A stretch of DNA of 64,000 nt from Apophysomyces variabilis. Taxonomy: Eukaryota; Mucoromycota; Mucoromycetes; Mucorales; Mucoraceae. The position numbers were made by a program, and so were the translations under genes. The notes under the pieces are model-generated. The model ran no database searches. It was given only the letters and a program-made list of their open reading frames with translations, and was not told where the DNA came from. The stretch covers positions 248,001 through 312,000 of the forward strand of contig MZZL01000398.1 of NCBI GenBank assembly GCA_002749535.1, read 5' to 3'. Positions 25,527 through 38,500 of this stretch are shown piece by piece. The first letter of the stretch is position 1. Every line of letters begins with the position of its first letter.

Positions 25527-26863
25527 ATGTCTACAGCCGAAGGTGAAGTCAACAATGTCGATATGATACCTGTGGAACAAAAAGGTGCTTTCCATTCGTT
25601 CCTAAAGTCACTTGCTTCCTTTTCTGGTGACTTATCCTCTCTGACCTGTCCTGCGTTTCTTTTGGCACCTGTCTCATTAATCGAATATTCGTAAGCGAAA
25701 GAAGAAAGATGACGGATTCTTTTTTTTTTGGGTTTCTCACTCTTTTGACCTGTTATTCTTCCTTTTCCTTTTTGGCAGGGAGTACTGGACTCAGCAACCG
25801 GAGCTGTTCGCAGCCATACCAAAGTCGGACGATGAATTGGAGCGCATGGTGGCCTTTGTCAGATGGTTTATCTCATCATTGAATGCGTCATACTCAAGCC
25901 GTGTGCCCAAAGGAGAATGGGAAAAGAAACCTTATAATCCTGTTCTGGGTGAGCAATATTTTATGACTTGGGGCGATGTGGATGGCTGTGGTGAAACGAA
26001 AGTGACCTGCGAGCAAGTATCGCACCATCCACCGGTGACGGGTTTTTATATTCGTAACGAGAAGGCTGGTTTGACACTTAATGGCCACACTGGTCAGAAA
26101 ACTCGGTTTTCCGGTACTTCTTTGATCTGTGATCAAGTGGGTCAGAGTCTGGTCACATTGAACACCCGAAACGGCGAAACCTATATGTTTACGAGTCCCT
26201 CTTTGACAGTGAACGGCATTTGGTATGCAGGCAAGTACATGACTTCCTTTTGTTTTTGGCGTCTGCTTTTGTTTGGAAAATTAACCGATCTTGCTCAAAT
26301 TTGCAGCACCTTACATTGAGCTGACGGGTACCTCATATATCCAATCTTCGTCTGGCTTCTACGCCACTATCGAGTACTCCTCTCGTGGTTGGATTTCAGG
26401 CGAAAAGAACCATTTCAAATGCTACGTACGTAAGAATGCTGGAAGTCCTAAGGAATACGTATGCAAGATGGAAGGGCAGTGGAGCGCCAAGTCAACTTTG
26501 ACAAAGTATGGCAGCAAGACCTCTACACCCTTCCTGGACGTCACGCAGTTGAAACCAGCGCCTATGTTTGTAAAGGATATTGAGCAACAGGGAGAGATGG
26601 AGAGTCGTGTGATCTGGCAAAAGGTCTCCGATGCTATTCGTGCAGGTGATACCCAAACAGCTGGCGTAGAGAAAAGCAAGATCGAAAACCAGAAACGAGC
26701 GGAAAAGGCAGAAAGAGAGGAGAAGAATTTGCAATGGGAACCAAAGTATTTCCATTGGGTAGCTAATGAGCCTACCATTCAAGCTCATCAGCGCATGCTG
26801 GTGTCTGTTGTCAAGAACAAGTACGATCCTCCAACTGCGGGTAATTGGGTATATAAGGCGTAA
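25527..26863 (+). CDS. oxysterol-binding protein, Osh4/Kes1-like
   Basis: Three exons (25527-25690, 25779-26230, 26307-26863) give 390 residues, close to the size of the single-domain Osh4 class. The lid and first strands read FHSFLKSLASFSGDLSSLTC, then KPYNPVLGEQY and the family signature EQVSHHPPVTGFYI. The C-terminal part ends KNLQWEPKYFHW. These proteins exchange sterol for PI4P between ER and Golgi or plasma membrane. There is no PH domain, ankyrin repeat or FFAT-like motif, so it should act as a soluble shuttle. The second intron begins with gcaagt (26231), a GC-AG intron: only this junction keeps the frame WYA-APYIELTGTSY. A pyrimidine-rich promoter precedes the ATG. Confidence 0.95.
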
Positions 26864-28043
26864 AGAGGGGGAAAAGAAATAGAAAGAACGGATATGGTCT
26901 CATACGGACCAGTTCTGTTCTCTATTGGAAGACGAGCATTTCATATCCGTAGCTACACATTGCGCATAGAATTCCTGTTGTGCCAATGTCTACCCCTTCC
27001 TGTTTTGAGTTTCTGTTTCCTTTGTATATAAGCAGTGGCACTGTAGAAGTTCTATGGGTTAAACTTTTATTAACAAAGAAGTTCTTACAGTTTCTGATAT
27101 CTGTGTTTCTACAGAGTGAACCTGATAATCAAGTATTCGCCTTTGTCTTCTCTGGACAGGTCTCTTCTAAGAGATTCCTTTCTGGCGGAGTGGATGGCTG
27201 AATAAGGTTTTCATGCAATGATGAGGCAGAGAGAGAACCAGTTAGATTGTGCAATTCAAGCCTCATTCACTTTCGACGCCACACATGAGCAAGGGCTTTA
27301 CCGATGGATGACTATCCATGTTATGGCGTAGATAGTGTACTGAAAGGAAACTCGGGCGCACATGCTTTCCGATTTCCCGTTATTTTGGACAGGATGACAG
27401 CAATAGAGGGATCGCAATCAGATCATGATTTTAATTCTAGCGGGATCTTGATAGTTGATCATACTATGGTTTGGACCAGCAGTCCACAAAAAGCATGGCG
27501 TGGTACCCGCTTCCCAGAATCACCCGTCTTTGTCCTATTGGTAGGGAGAGCGGGATTCATTGACCGCATGATATGTTTTCGGGAGTGAGGAATAGGAAAC
27601 TCTTCCGTTGAATTAATGCAGAACCGACTTTCCCGGAGAGTCCATATACCCAGTTACCGTCATCAGTTCCTGTCAATCCAGTCAACTCACCATAAGAAGA
27701 AACAAGGGGAAATACAGCCTTCGTTCTATTCATTTAGTCTTTGTTCGTAAATGCAATTCGCTTCAATAAGCAATGAAACAATAAAATAATCTCTAATTCA
27801 TTTTGTTCTTGTACAGGCCATATACCAAGGTTAGCAGTAGGGTTAATGAACATACGGTAGTTTTTTTATTTTCTGAGATGACAGATGTCATCGGCTGATT
27901 ATTCTACCTTGCGGGAAATTTTGGCGGGCGGGAACCAAAACACCGACTGGTGAAGGCGGGGGGTTTTATATTTCATTTGCTTATCGGTCGTATCTTCCCT
28001 TCAACTTTTTCCTTTTTCTTTTTTCGCTTTTACTCCCTCTATC
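26864..28043. other. 1.2 kb spacer, no gene recognised
   Basis: A plus-strand ORF of 94 codons (27304-27588) has no motif or splice context. Just before 28044 the sequence is very T-rich (cttttactccctctatc), as in other leaders here. Confidence 0.4.
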
Positions 28044-29717
28044 ATGTCACAAGGAACAGAAGAGCAACTTCAAGCGCTCGAAGAACTACGACAACAATTC
28101 CATTTATCCGTGGAAGATCTGAAGGATGTCGCAAGCAAACTCCAACACGAAATGGACGCTGGTCTAAAACACGACCAGACTAACGTGGCCATGTTACCTT
28201 CATGGATTATGAAACATCCTACTGGTCAAGAAACAGGAGAATACCTTGGTCTGGAATTAAGTGGTAAGTGTGACATATTTATGGTATCGCTAGATCTGCC
28301 TCTCACCCACATCCTTAGGTTCTTACATTCGTATCTATCTTGTCAATCTCCATGGACAAGGACGTATCACCACTCGCCAACAGAAGTATTTGATTGATGA
28401 AAACCTGAAGAAGGGTCCAGTGCACAACATCATTGATTTCTTGGTCACTTCTGTCGACCATTTCCTTTCCTTCGTGGACAAGAACGATGTCACCGAACCA
28501 TTGCCTTTGGGCTTTGTCCTTTCCTTCCCTCTGCATCAGACAGCATTGAAAAAGGCAACCGTCATTCAGTGGACGAAAGACTTTGAAATCACTGGTGCTG
28601 AAAAGAAGGATATTGCCGAGCTGTTGCAAACAGGTCTAAGACGACGTCATATTCCCGTCGTGGTCGCCGCGGTGGTGAATGGCGCAGGTGAGAAGAACAT
28701 ACAAATACAAAAATGGAGGGGAAAAACCTAGTACCTGATACTTTCCATTCTAGTCGGCTGTCTGCTGGCACATAGCTACCGTAGTCTGGACACTTTGCTC
28801 GCATGTACCATCAGCACTGGAACTAATGCAGGTAAATAACCAATCTAATCATCAACATGTGTCATCTTAACGCCCATTTTCCCGTTCTGTAAGCGTACTG
28901 GGAAAAGCTGGAAAACGTCCAAAAATGCAAAGTGGCTGATCGTTCCGGCGATATGATTATTAACACTGAATGGGGTTCCTTTGGCGATAGAAACCCACAT
29001 TACCTTCGACGTACGTTCTACGACAACCGGGTCAACCGACAGTCGACCAACCCTGGCGTCCATCTGTTTGAGAAGATGATTTCTGGCTTTTATCTCGGTG
29101 AAATTGCACGCATTATCATCGTCGACTTTTTAGATCGTCGTTTGCTATTTGACTGCCAATACACCAAAGAACTGAATACACCTTATCGGTTCGAATCAGC
29201 CTACATGAGTGCTATCACTTCAGATGATTCATCGGACTTGGATGACGTCAAGCATATCTTAGAGGCCATTATGAACGTGCCATCTACAACTCTAGCTGAT
29301 CGACAAATCGTCAAAAAGATCTGTGATCTGGTTAGTAAACGAGCTGCACGATTGACTGCTGCAGCCATGAGTGCTATTATCGATAGCCGTAGTGCTCTGG
29401 AACAGGGTCTGACAATCAGTAAGTGTTTCAAGTGAAAAAAAAGAGAAGGAAAGAAAAGACTGAAATGGATATCGCATTTTAGGCGTGGAAGGTGATGTCT
29501 ACGTTCATTTCCCTAATTTCCCACGACGTGTCAACGATGCCTTGAGACAATTATACGGTGATAAGGTCGATCATATCAATATGGGTGTAAGTTAAATGCA
29601 GAAAATTGCTGTAGCTTGGACGCCAAACACTTAACCGTGAATATCTAGATTACTCGTGACGGAAATGGAATTGGTGCTGCATTAGCAGCCATGATCGCGA
29701 CTACTCACCAACAATAA
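28044..29717 (+). CDS. hexokinase-like protein with altered catalytic residues
   Basis: Six exons (28044-28263, 28319-28687, 28754-28831, 28894-29418, 29483-29586, 29649-29717) give 454 residues, near the usual 450-500 for a fungal hexokinase. The whole fold can be followed: LGFVLSFPLHQTALKK, QWTKDFEITG with Lys160 kept, MIINTEWGSFGD, LGEIARIIIVDFLDR and DGNGIGAALAAM. Three sites differ from active enzymes. The phosphate-1 loop reads LGLELSGSYIRI instead of LALDLGGTNFRV. The NDT motif that supplies the catalytic aspartate reads NGAG (residues 194-197). The adenosine-side loop reads ISTGTNAAY. Atypical hexokinases HxkC/HxkD in Aspergillus also lack conserved residues and act as regulators; this gene may be of that kind. 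It is intact, so it is probably a working non-catalytic or weakly catalytic protein rather than a pseudogene. Confidence 0.9.
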
Positions 29718-30126
29718 CCATCGTCAAACCGCCAGCAACCACAGTAAAACCAACCATCCTCCATCAGTTCTATTAAACTTGAACATATTGTGTAAAGGAT
29801 CAATAAAGAAATATAATTCCATATATCATATACTTAAAAGTATGTCCATACGATATTTGTAGTTTCACTAAGAGGGATGGCACAAAGATGGCTCGTGACC
29901 TAACCTTAATGCGTTCGTTGCGTCTTGGTCCGATCAACGTGTCCTAAAGCAGCAGTCCAAATAAAAGTCATGATTGATCGGTTTTGCAATCAACACGTCT
30001 TCTTCACGAGCTTTCACCATGTGGGAGGACAGAGAGCCAGATTATAACAATCAGTCATTTACCTCTACTGATAAAAGGTATTAAACTATGATTTATGTTC
30101 GTATACAAAAACAACAAGCACACAGT
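29718..30126. other. spacer between hexokinase-like and Mer3 genes
   Basis: Contains aataaa signals near 29800-29810 (caataaagaaatataa), the likely poly(A) region of the preceding gene. An in-frame upstream ATG at 30088 could extend the Mer3 protein by 13 residues. Confidence 0.4.
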
Positions 30127-33100
30127 ATGAGTATCTATAACCTTTGTCCTGCTGAGAACTTCGCTTCCGATGAAGATATCGGCCAGTGGTTGGCTCAAGA
30201 AGAAGCTTTTCTTGAGCAGCCAGCGTACCAATATGTACCCACACAGAATGTGGATGACAAATCTAGACTGGAGCTAAAAGTATTGTGAATCTAAACGTGA
30301 AAAACCGTCCTTAAGCATCCATGTTTAGATGGACCACGTTCCGAGTTCATCAAGCTACACAAATTCCATGCTCCTTACTCATGCTTCCGATCAGATGGCC
30401 TATAAGGAGCATTTGGTTGGAAAGGGAGGATCCTACCCCACCAATATCATACGTAATTGACCAAAGCAATAAGCATAATCCATACTAAATGCCATAAAAC
30501 ATACGATTCTCCATGCACAGCTGAGCCTTATCGTTCCATATTCCCTTTCAGCTCCTTTAACGCAATCCAATCTGAATGTTTCCACGAAGTAAGTGGTGTT
30601 ATTCTCAGTGATGGAAATCGGAATTGATCCCACTCACAATGACGATAGATGTACTATAAGGATACCAATGTCGTCATATCAGGTATCAGATGTTTCGTCC
30701 CTTTCCGTCAGGGCATCGAACTGATTCGTTCTTATGCAGCGCCTACTGGTTCCGGAAAAACGGTGCTGATGGAGCTTGCAATGTTAAGGATGATACAAAG
30801 TCAGCGAGGCGAAGCCAAGATCATTTATATGGCACCCACGAAGAGCTTGTGCACTGAAAGAGCGATTGATTGGGAAAGAAAGTTCGCACCTCTGGGCATA
30901 ACATGTAAACGTTGCTTGACACGGAAATACTCTTCTTATACTTTCAGCTTTTAGGCAAGGAGTATACGGGAGATACTATTCATACGGGTGTTGATACCAT
31001 AAGGAAAAGCACTATCATGTAGGAATAAATAACAGAACCGTGGACATTATCTCACAGTAATGCAGAGTAACCACACCAGAAAAATGGGACTCCATGACTC
31101 GGCGATGGATCGACCATAAATATTTAATGCAGCTTATCCGTCTTTTCTTGGTAATACATTATCATGTTACAACACTAAACTTGAGTATCAGATCGACGAG
31201 GTCCATATATTAAATGACCGGCGCGGATCTGTTCTCGAGGCATGTGTAAGCAGGATGAAGGTAATGGCTATTTCTCTATGCTTTCCCCTTATGTCTTAAC
31301 GTGTGCTCTTTGGAGACGATGGATCATTCGCTACGTTATGTAGCCGTGTCTGCAACTGTGCCAAATCTAGAAGATGTTGCGCACTGGATAGATGGAAAAG
31401 GTATGCATAGTCATTTGCCCAATGCAACCATGGGTTGACCTCCTATGGTTCTCCAAGCATTGTCATTTTCTGAAGATTACCGTCCTGTCCGTCTGAAGAG
31501 ATTTGTTTACGGTATTCCATTCAAAGGAGAGAACATGTTTCTTTTCGAGAAATCACTGGATTGGAAGTATGTACATGATACCGTACTGGCTATTGCTGGT
31601 TTTTGGAAGCGAAACAAATCAAATTTCTTTGGTGGTCAGACTTTTAGACATGATAGACAAGCACAGCGAAAACAAGCCTGTACTGATTGTGAGTAATAAT
31701 GACCGTGATGTAGTAAACCTAATCATGGTATATAGTTCTGTCCTACGCGAAAATCCACACAGGCTTCGTGTGAAACCTTGTTGAAAATGATGCAGAACCG
31801 AAAATACGGCGATTCCACGTAACTGCTTTACCGTTAAATTTCCCGCCTTTTCTTAACGTGTGATTTGTAGCGCAAATAAAGTACATTCAGCTGACATACA
31901 AGATAAGAAGCTTAAAGAATTTATCAATAAAGGAGTTGGTTTTCACCACGGTAAGTCATAGCTAGACCACAAAATTTTGCTCACCATAAAGAAGCTGGGT
32001 TGAGCTTCAATGATCGTCATACTGTGGAGAAGCTTTTCTTGGAGAGGAAGATTAAAATTATCGGTAAAGTCGACACAAGCAACGCTAAGAAATTACCCAT
32101 AATTGTTTGTTCTCTAGCAACGACATCAACGCTTGCTGCTGGAGTAAGTGAAACGAAAAAATTATACCATTGGCATAACGATAGCGTAACTTTATGGCCT
32201 AGGTCAACTTGCCAGCTCATCTTGTAATTGTGAAGTCTACAAAAGGTTCTTTGAAATGCTCGACACTATCTTATTTGCTAATGAAGGCTGCGCATGGTTA
32301 GGGTATCAGAACGGGAAGCTTTCTGAATATTCAGATATTGATTTGCTGCAAATGATGGGACGGGCCGGACGACCTGGTCTCGATGATTCAGGATGTGCTG
32401 TGATTTTGACAACGATGGACAAAGAAAACCACTATCGTGCTCTTGTAGCAGGTTCTAATAGCGTGGAGAGCAAGTGAGTACCGCTGATTGGGTGTGGCGT
32501 TAATTCAAGCTTATGGGTTGTAACATAGTTTGCACGAGAATCTTGTGGAGCATTTGATGTCAGAAGTTTGCCTAGGAACCATTGTGGATATGCAATCTGG
32601 CATTCGATGGTAAAACTTAGGTTGATAATATTGACATGATATTCATGTTTATTGGTAGGCTTCGATCCACGTTTTTATATGTGCGAGTTCAGAAAAACCC
32701 ATCTTATTATCAGTTGGCAGACTCCGCAACCTCTGAGCTGACACCAGACAGAATTCTTAAAGGTCGTTATGGTATTGAGAGATGTGGTTGCTACTTATAC
32801 TCTTTTAGATATCTGTATAAAATATCTGGATACATTGATTGATCATAAGCTTGTGCTAAAACAAACGTCAGCAACTGGTCATGCCAGTTTTGAAGCAACT
32901 GGTGAATATGCTACCTGGGACACATGGTTAGATCTATAGTTAACTTATTTTCTGTATTTTTGCGCAACGAAACAAAACACGAAAGAATATGGCAAAGCGA
33001 TGGATCGTTACTATATCAATTTCCAGACCATGGTCAATATTCTTACGGCAAAACCGTGCCATTCTGTTCGTGATGTGGTATGTAGCAACCTAATATGGAA

Positions 33101-35472
33101 TTTCTAATTGCTCATATACTGTGAAGCTTGATCTGGTTAGTCATGCACAAGAATATGAGTCTGTAAGATATGCTGCAGGCGAAAAACCATTTCTGAATTC
33201 GTTGCGAAACAATGCCAACATTATATACCCACCCAAAGGGAAGGTTACGGATATCGCTGACAAGATATCCCTAATGATCCAGGCATGATATCCAAATTGC
33301 GTTACAACAAGTATAAATATTTCACTTGATTTACAGTGTGTTCTCGGTGGCGTTTCACTTTATGATGTTACCGTGGGAAATAATCTAGTTTTATCAAGTC
33401 TTTCGGTGATACAGAACGCCAGTAGAATCACAAAGTGTAAAGACAAACATGGCAAAACACTGCGGTTATTTATGACGGCTACGATAGGCATTATTGACTG
33501 CAGTGTCCATAAGCAGAATGCGTCCTCTCTTAAGCACGCACTTGATTTCTACCGCAGCCTACAAGCCAAGCTTTGGTCTACATCACCATTCGTGTTGCGG
33601 CAACTGGATGGCATTGGACCCCAGCTAGCCAATACATTCTCTCAAGCTGGAATACATAGCCTTAGTCAATTGCAGGCATGCGATGCTAGACGTATCGAGT
33701 TAGTAAGTCTCCTACAAATGTAGCTAATACAATCCGGTATGGATTACTGCTCTTCCTTTTCATTTTGTTCTGCCGGCAGTTGACGCATCGAAATCCGCCG
33801 TTCGGAAACCAAGTAAGCCCATGTAGAAAATGGGCACTATTGGTTTAAGGCTTGATATGTAGATCAAGGATGCCTTGAATTGCATTCCTCAATTTGCTCT
33901 CGAAGCGCATCAGGTACCTGTAACTTTATTCTAACATTTCCTACTATAAACCTCCTCTATTTCTAGGAGAAATCAAGCCAAAGAAATAGCAGGGAGATAG
34001 CAATCGTGATCAAGTTGTCTCTGCTCAATACGAAATATAAAGATTCGAAAGGTGGCAGAGGCAGATATGCCATCTTCTGGGCGGAAACAAGTGAGCACTT
34101 ACTGTTGGATTTTCGTCGCATAACGCAAGTGCTCTTGCATGCATTCATACTAGTACTAAGTGCATGCAACTATAGAAATCAGAAGCTATACGAGCAAGCT
34201 CAAGGTTTTACTCTGCATGTCAGCATTACGTCTCTATCCACAAAGATCATATGTCACCTACAGAGCGAAGACTATGGTAGGTTTACTCATAATTCCGACG
34301 GATAATGTTTTGTAACTTTGTATGGAATTCTAGTTGGAGTTGAAGTACTCAAGGAAATCAAACCGGAAATTGATCCGATAAAGTTTATTACACTTACTGG
34401 ACCTATGCGTGCCAATGAAAACAAGCCTGCAGTGACCAAAGAGGTATACGTTTAAAAATCTAAGTCTACGAAGGATAAAAACGTTTCTCCTGTTTCCAAG
34501 GCTACCCACAGCGAGGAAATAGAACAGTTCAACGATTCTGATCAAGAATGGTGGACAGAACTAGCAAATGGTACTGGAAGAAAATGTAAGAGATATGCAC
34601 GATTGAACTTGCTTTTCGATGTAGCAGAAGCTGGGAGTCAGCGCATCGGAACTTGTATGAATTCTGAAACCCAGGAAAGGTAAGGCGGCTTTACCAGAAT
34701 TGACTCAATTTGAAAGACTGCAGGACAGCCACCACCATCAATACAATACCAAAGATATGTGCGTATTACTTTACATCGGAACGGTTCCTTCGCGATATTA
34801 ATGCACTATTATTAGCTGCACTCAAGAATACGACAAGCATGCTGAAATCAAAACAAAAAGAAAACAGGGTCTAGATGCGTCGCCGAAGATAGCAAAGCGT
34901 TCAAGAACTGAACGGTCTCGAGCAAAACAGAGCGCTCCCCTCTTTCAGGATCCTGGTGAACAAAACATAAAGAGACAGAACCGGAGACTCATCACTTTGT
35001 CTCTATGTTAGGATCAGAAGGACTTTCTCAAAGCTCAGAGATAGATGATATCGGAAAAAGCTCTATTAAAGCTGAAGAAGTCATAGTTCCCAACGATCTG
35101 CAGACACAGAGTTCGGTGCGCAGCTATGACCCTTGGGATTATAACGACATCATAGGTCAGTTCCTCTTGGATAAACCGGATATCAGAGAGAATCAGGGAT
35201 ACAGCACCGTTGATATTTCGCTTCCGGACGATGATGACAGTTTGCATGCTGTGTCAGAGACATCGGAGGACCCGGTTAATGTTTTGTGGGATAAAGCAGG
35301 AAGCTTCGCCTTTCACGCATTTAACAAGCCTCCGCATAGTATCGATGAGGAAGCTGAGTTGCTCCCAGGAAATGATAACAGCCAGACAGAGGAACAAATG
35401 AGTAGCTTTCAGCAATGGCTAAAGGAGAGTGTAATTATAGTGGACACTGAATGTACTAGCAACCATGTCTAA
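30127..35472 (+). CDS. meiotic DNA helicase Mer3/Hfm1
   Basis: A long gene with many short introns. After the N-terminal exon comes EPYRSIFPFSSFNAIQSECF, the Q-motif-like start of this Ski2-type family. Helicase motifs follow in order: SAPTGSGKTVLMELA (Walker A), STIIVTTPEKWDSMTRRW, IDEVHILNDRRGSVLEA (DEVH box), VAVSATVPNLEDVAHWI, LATTSTLAAGV and LLQMMGRAGRPGLDDSG (motif VI). The Sec63 module covers about 32990-34170, with a helix-hairpin-helix QLDGIGPQLANTFSQAGI. The C-terminal tail (from about 34600) is acidic and disordered. Mer3 unwinds recombination intermediates and promotes interfering crossovers in meiosis. All junctions I checked keep the frame, so the gene looks functional. The start is uncertain: ATG at 30127 or 30088. 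Its stop is 65 bases from the stop of the convergent coronin gene. Confidence 0.85.
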
Positions 35473-35536
35473 ATAGTGGGAGACGTTTGTCTATAGTAAT
35501 ACGTTATTGCGCAAAGATAGATACTTTTCAGTCATC

Positions 35537-38500
35537 CTACGGCTTGGCGTGAGTTGCAAATGTGACGAACTTCTCTACTCTTACCCATTCATCATCTGCC
35601 ACCTCTTGATCTTCCTTGGAGACTTGTTTAGTCTGTTGCTCAACTTCATCCACTTCTTTCGCAGTTGAGAACATCCTTTCCATCAATTGTTGTCGACGTT
35701 GGTCTTCGCTCACAGCCTTTTTACCCATCTCAAATTTCGCCCTGGCTGTTGCTTGTTGTGGAGGAGGTGGTGCACAAGATACTACAAGCAACGGTTCGTA
35801 TATAAAACAGCTGAACAACATCAAAGAATGGACTTACAGGGAGTCATGCCTTGAGGCTGCAGTGTCAAACGATCCAATGCTTTATTGATACCTTCAAACC
35901 AACTCGCGGCATCTTGGGAGGAGTGTTCAGTATCCAAAGTGTCTACAAATATGTCGTCTTGGAAATATTCAGGCTAAATTTGTAAGCATTAATATCAGTT
36001 GCATGATGCAGAAGTAGCGTTTTTCTTACTCGAGCACGAGGCACTCGTACACCAACAACTTCGATTGCCGTTGGTGTCAGTCGGTAGAACTTGTCAATTT
36101 CGATCTCTCGAACGTTACACATTCGTTTGGGTAAAAACGAGAAGCCTTGTTGAAGACGGCTTCCTTCTATCTTTGCAAGAGGCGTTAATTCCTTTTGCTC
36201 CCATTCATAAGTATGAATTGTTCGATCTCCCTGGGCAAATAGTAAGTTATCCTTTTCTCATGCAAAATAAGACGTACACGTCCAGCCACAAATAACAATC
36301 GACAATCCGGGTCATAATAAGCGCTCATCACGCTAGGTGACATATCAATGGTCCGAATTGCAAGTTTGGAAAGGTCAATGGCATTGAACAATAGAACTTC
36401 GCGCATCGAACCCTTGCCAAATCCGACGCTAACCAAGTGCTGATCATCCAACCAAAGCAGACGAGATGGCCGTACACTGTCATGGCAGTCGTTGCTAGCA
36501 AGGATCTCCCCTGATCGGGCATTCAACACTTGAATCTTCTTATCCTTCGTAGTTGTTGCAATCTTTGACCCGTCAGAACTCCATGATGCACTCAAAATAG
36601 TATCCGTATGGATACCTGTCAAGGTCACTTTAGCTGTATGTTCATTTATATCCCAAAGACGAATGGATGGATGGCCAAGGTCGTTGGAGACAGTCATCAA
36701 CACGTTCTTCGCTTGTGGATGGTATTGTATGATATGAACCTTGTCCATAGAGGGTGCTAGACAACCGTCAGATTAGCTTCGTTTAGGAGGTTGCTTCCTA
36801 TCTATACCTCCAAACGTAGCGAGTGGTTCAGCTAAATCTTCCTCTAGACCATGCTCCGGTATTTTCCATAACTTCACCTTGTTGTCTTCGGAGACTGCAA
36901 CGCATCATAATTAGTTAGTTCAGATCCTTTACAGTCTTCAATTACCTGTTGTCAGAATATGGTCATCAAACGGATCAAACAAGAAGCATGTTATAGGACA
37001 TCCGCTTACAATGCATGGGACCTGAGTTGGCAAACGACCCGATTTGGCTGTCGGGATGATACCTACACGACCTCCGGGCCCTGAGATCGGCACGGCAATA
37101 AATTTAGAATTGGCCTAATGGAATCCCCGATTGTCAGGATCTTGCAATTATTATATTGTATGTCACCTGAATCAGATCCATTGTGCCGCTCTTATCCATT
37201 GCCAGGCCCCTAAGGTCGTCATAGAACATATTTGGATGATACCACTTTCCAGAAATGTACTTATATGTTGAAACGTGCGTTGAACCATATTTTGGCAAAG
37301 ATTTTGAGGGAGTAGGCTTATTCACAGCCGCCACAACAGGCTCAGATTGACTTTTCTCTTTTGGCTCAGCTGTTCCTACAGAGAGTGCAGGTTCCTCGGT
37401 TCGGACAGTATATGACGCTGCAACGACTGACTCTTTTTGGCTTTCTTTTGTTGAGGGTGACGGAAAGTCGACCTGTTTGTTTCTCTTCGCTGGATCTAAT
37501 GATACTTTGGCAACTTCTGCGTTCTTTCCTTCTAACCATTCGGAGGCTTTTAGCGCTGGTTCTAAGAACTTGATGAGGTTTTTTCCCATTTAAAACAATA
37601 ATGTCAAATATGTACCAGTGCCTTTGGTGTCAGGAAATAGATCGGCATGAAAATCCAGGTGTTGCTGGGTTGACAATTTGAGATTCCATCCCCATATCCC
37701 CTTTGTAAATTATTTTTACCTTCCGAGGAACTTCGAAAGACACAGGCACAACTGCATTCTCCGTAACCCCCAATACCCTAGCAATTTCGGCAGACATCAC
37801 ATCCAATGATAATTTAGGAAGGAGAGCTGCACCATACAGTACATTTGTGCCACAGGCCATGTTCTCAGTCATCGATGGTTGGCTGTCCAGGTCAGATATC
37901 TGCATGGAACGAATCGTGCCATCGCCACGACCTACGAGATACATGGTGGCGGTATCCTCATCATAAAGCGGAATTACTATGCCTGTAGACTGACCCAAGG
38001 GATTCATCATAACAGGCTTTGACAGATCACGAACATCCCATATAGCACATTGACGGCTCCGAAGCTACGGCAACGCTTGCCTTAATATTCATCCAAAACC
38101 GGTTTCTCCGTTACCTTATCCATGCCAACCGTAAACAAACAGTTGGTATTTCCCAACCATTGAGCGCGTGATCCTTTAATACCCTCGTGACCCTTACCAG
38201 ACTATCTGGGTAATTAACGAAAAAACAAAGAATAACTTTGACATAATGGAGCTTTACCAAGATCAAGTTGTCTTGGGCTCTTGGATCCCATACAGCCACG
38301 GATCCTTTGCCAGATGTACCGAGGAGGGTACCGTCGGATTTCCAAGTAAATGAATGGAAGGGATTAGGTCCGCTGATATCCAGGCTTGTAGAGTTGTTAA
38401 TATCCCATACGCGCACCTTTTTCCCGTCGTTTCCCAAGGTTGTAACAATCTGAAAATCCAAATGAGATCACATTACTCTTTCCTCAAACACTTTGATGTT

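Noticed and set aside
27304..27588. 94-codon plus-strand ORF between the oxysterol-binding and hexokinase-like genes
   Set aside because: No motif, no homology that I recognise and no leader or splice context.
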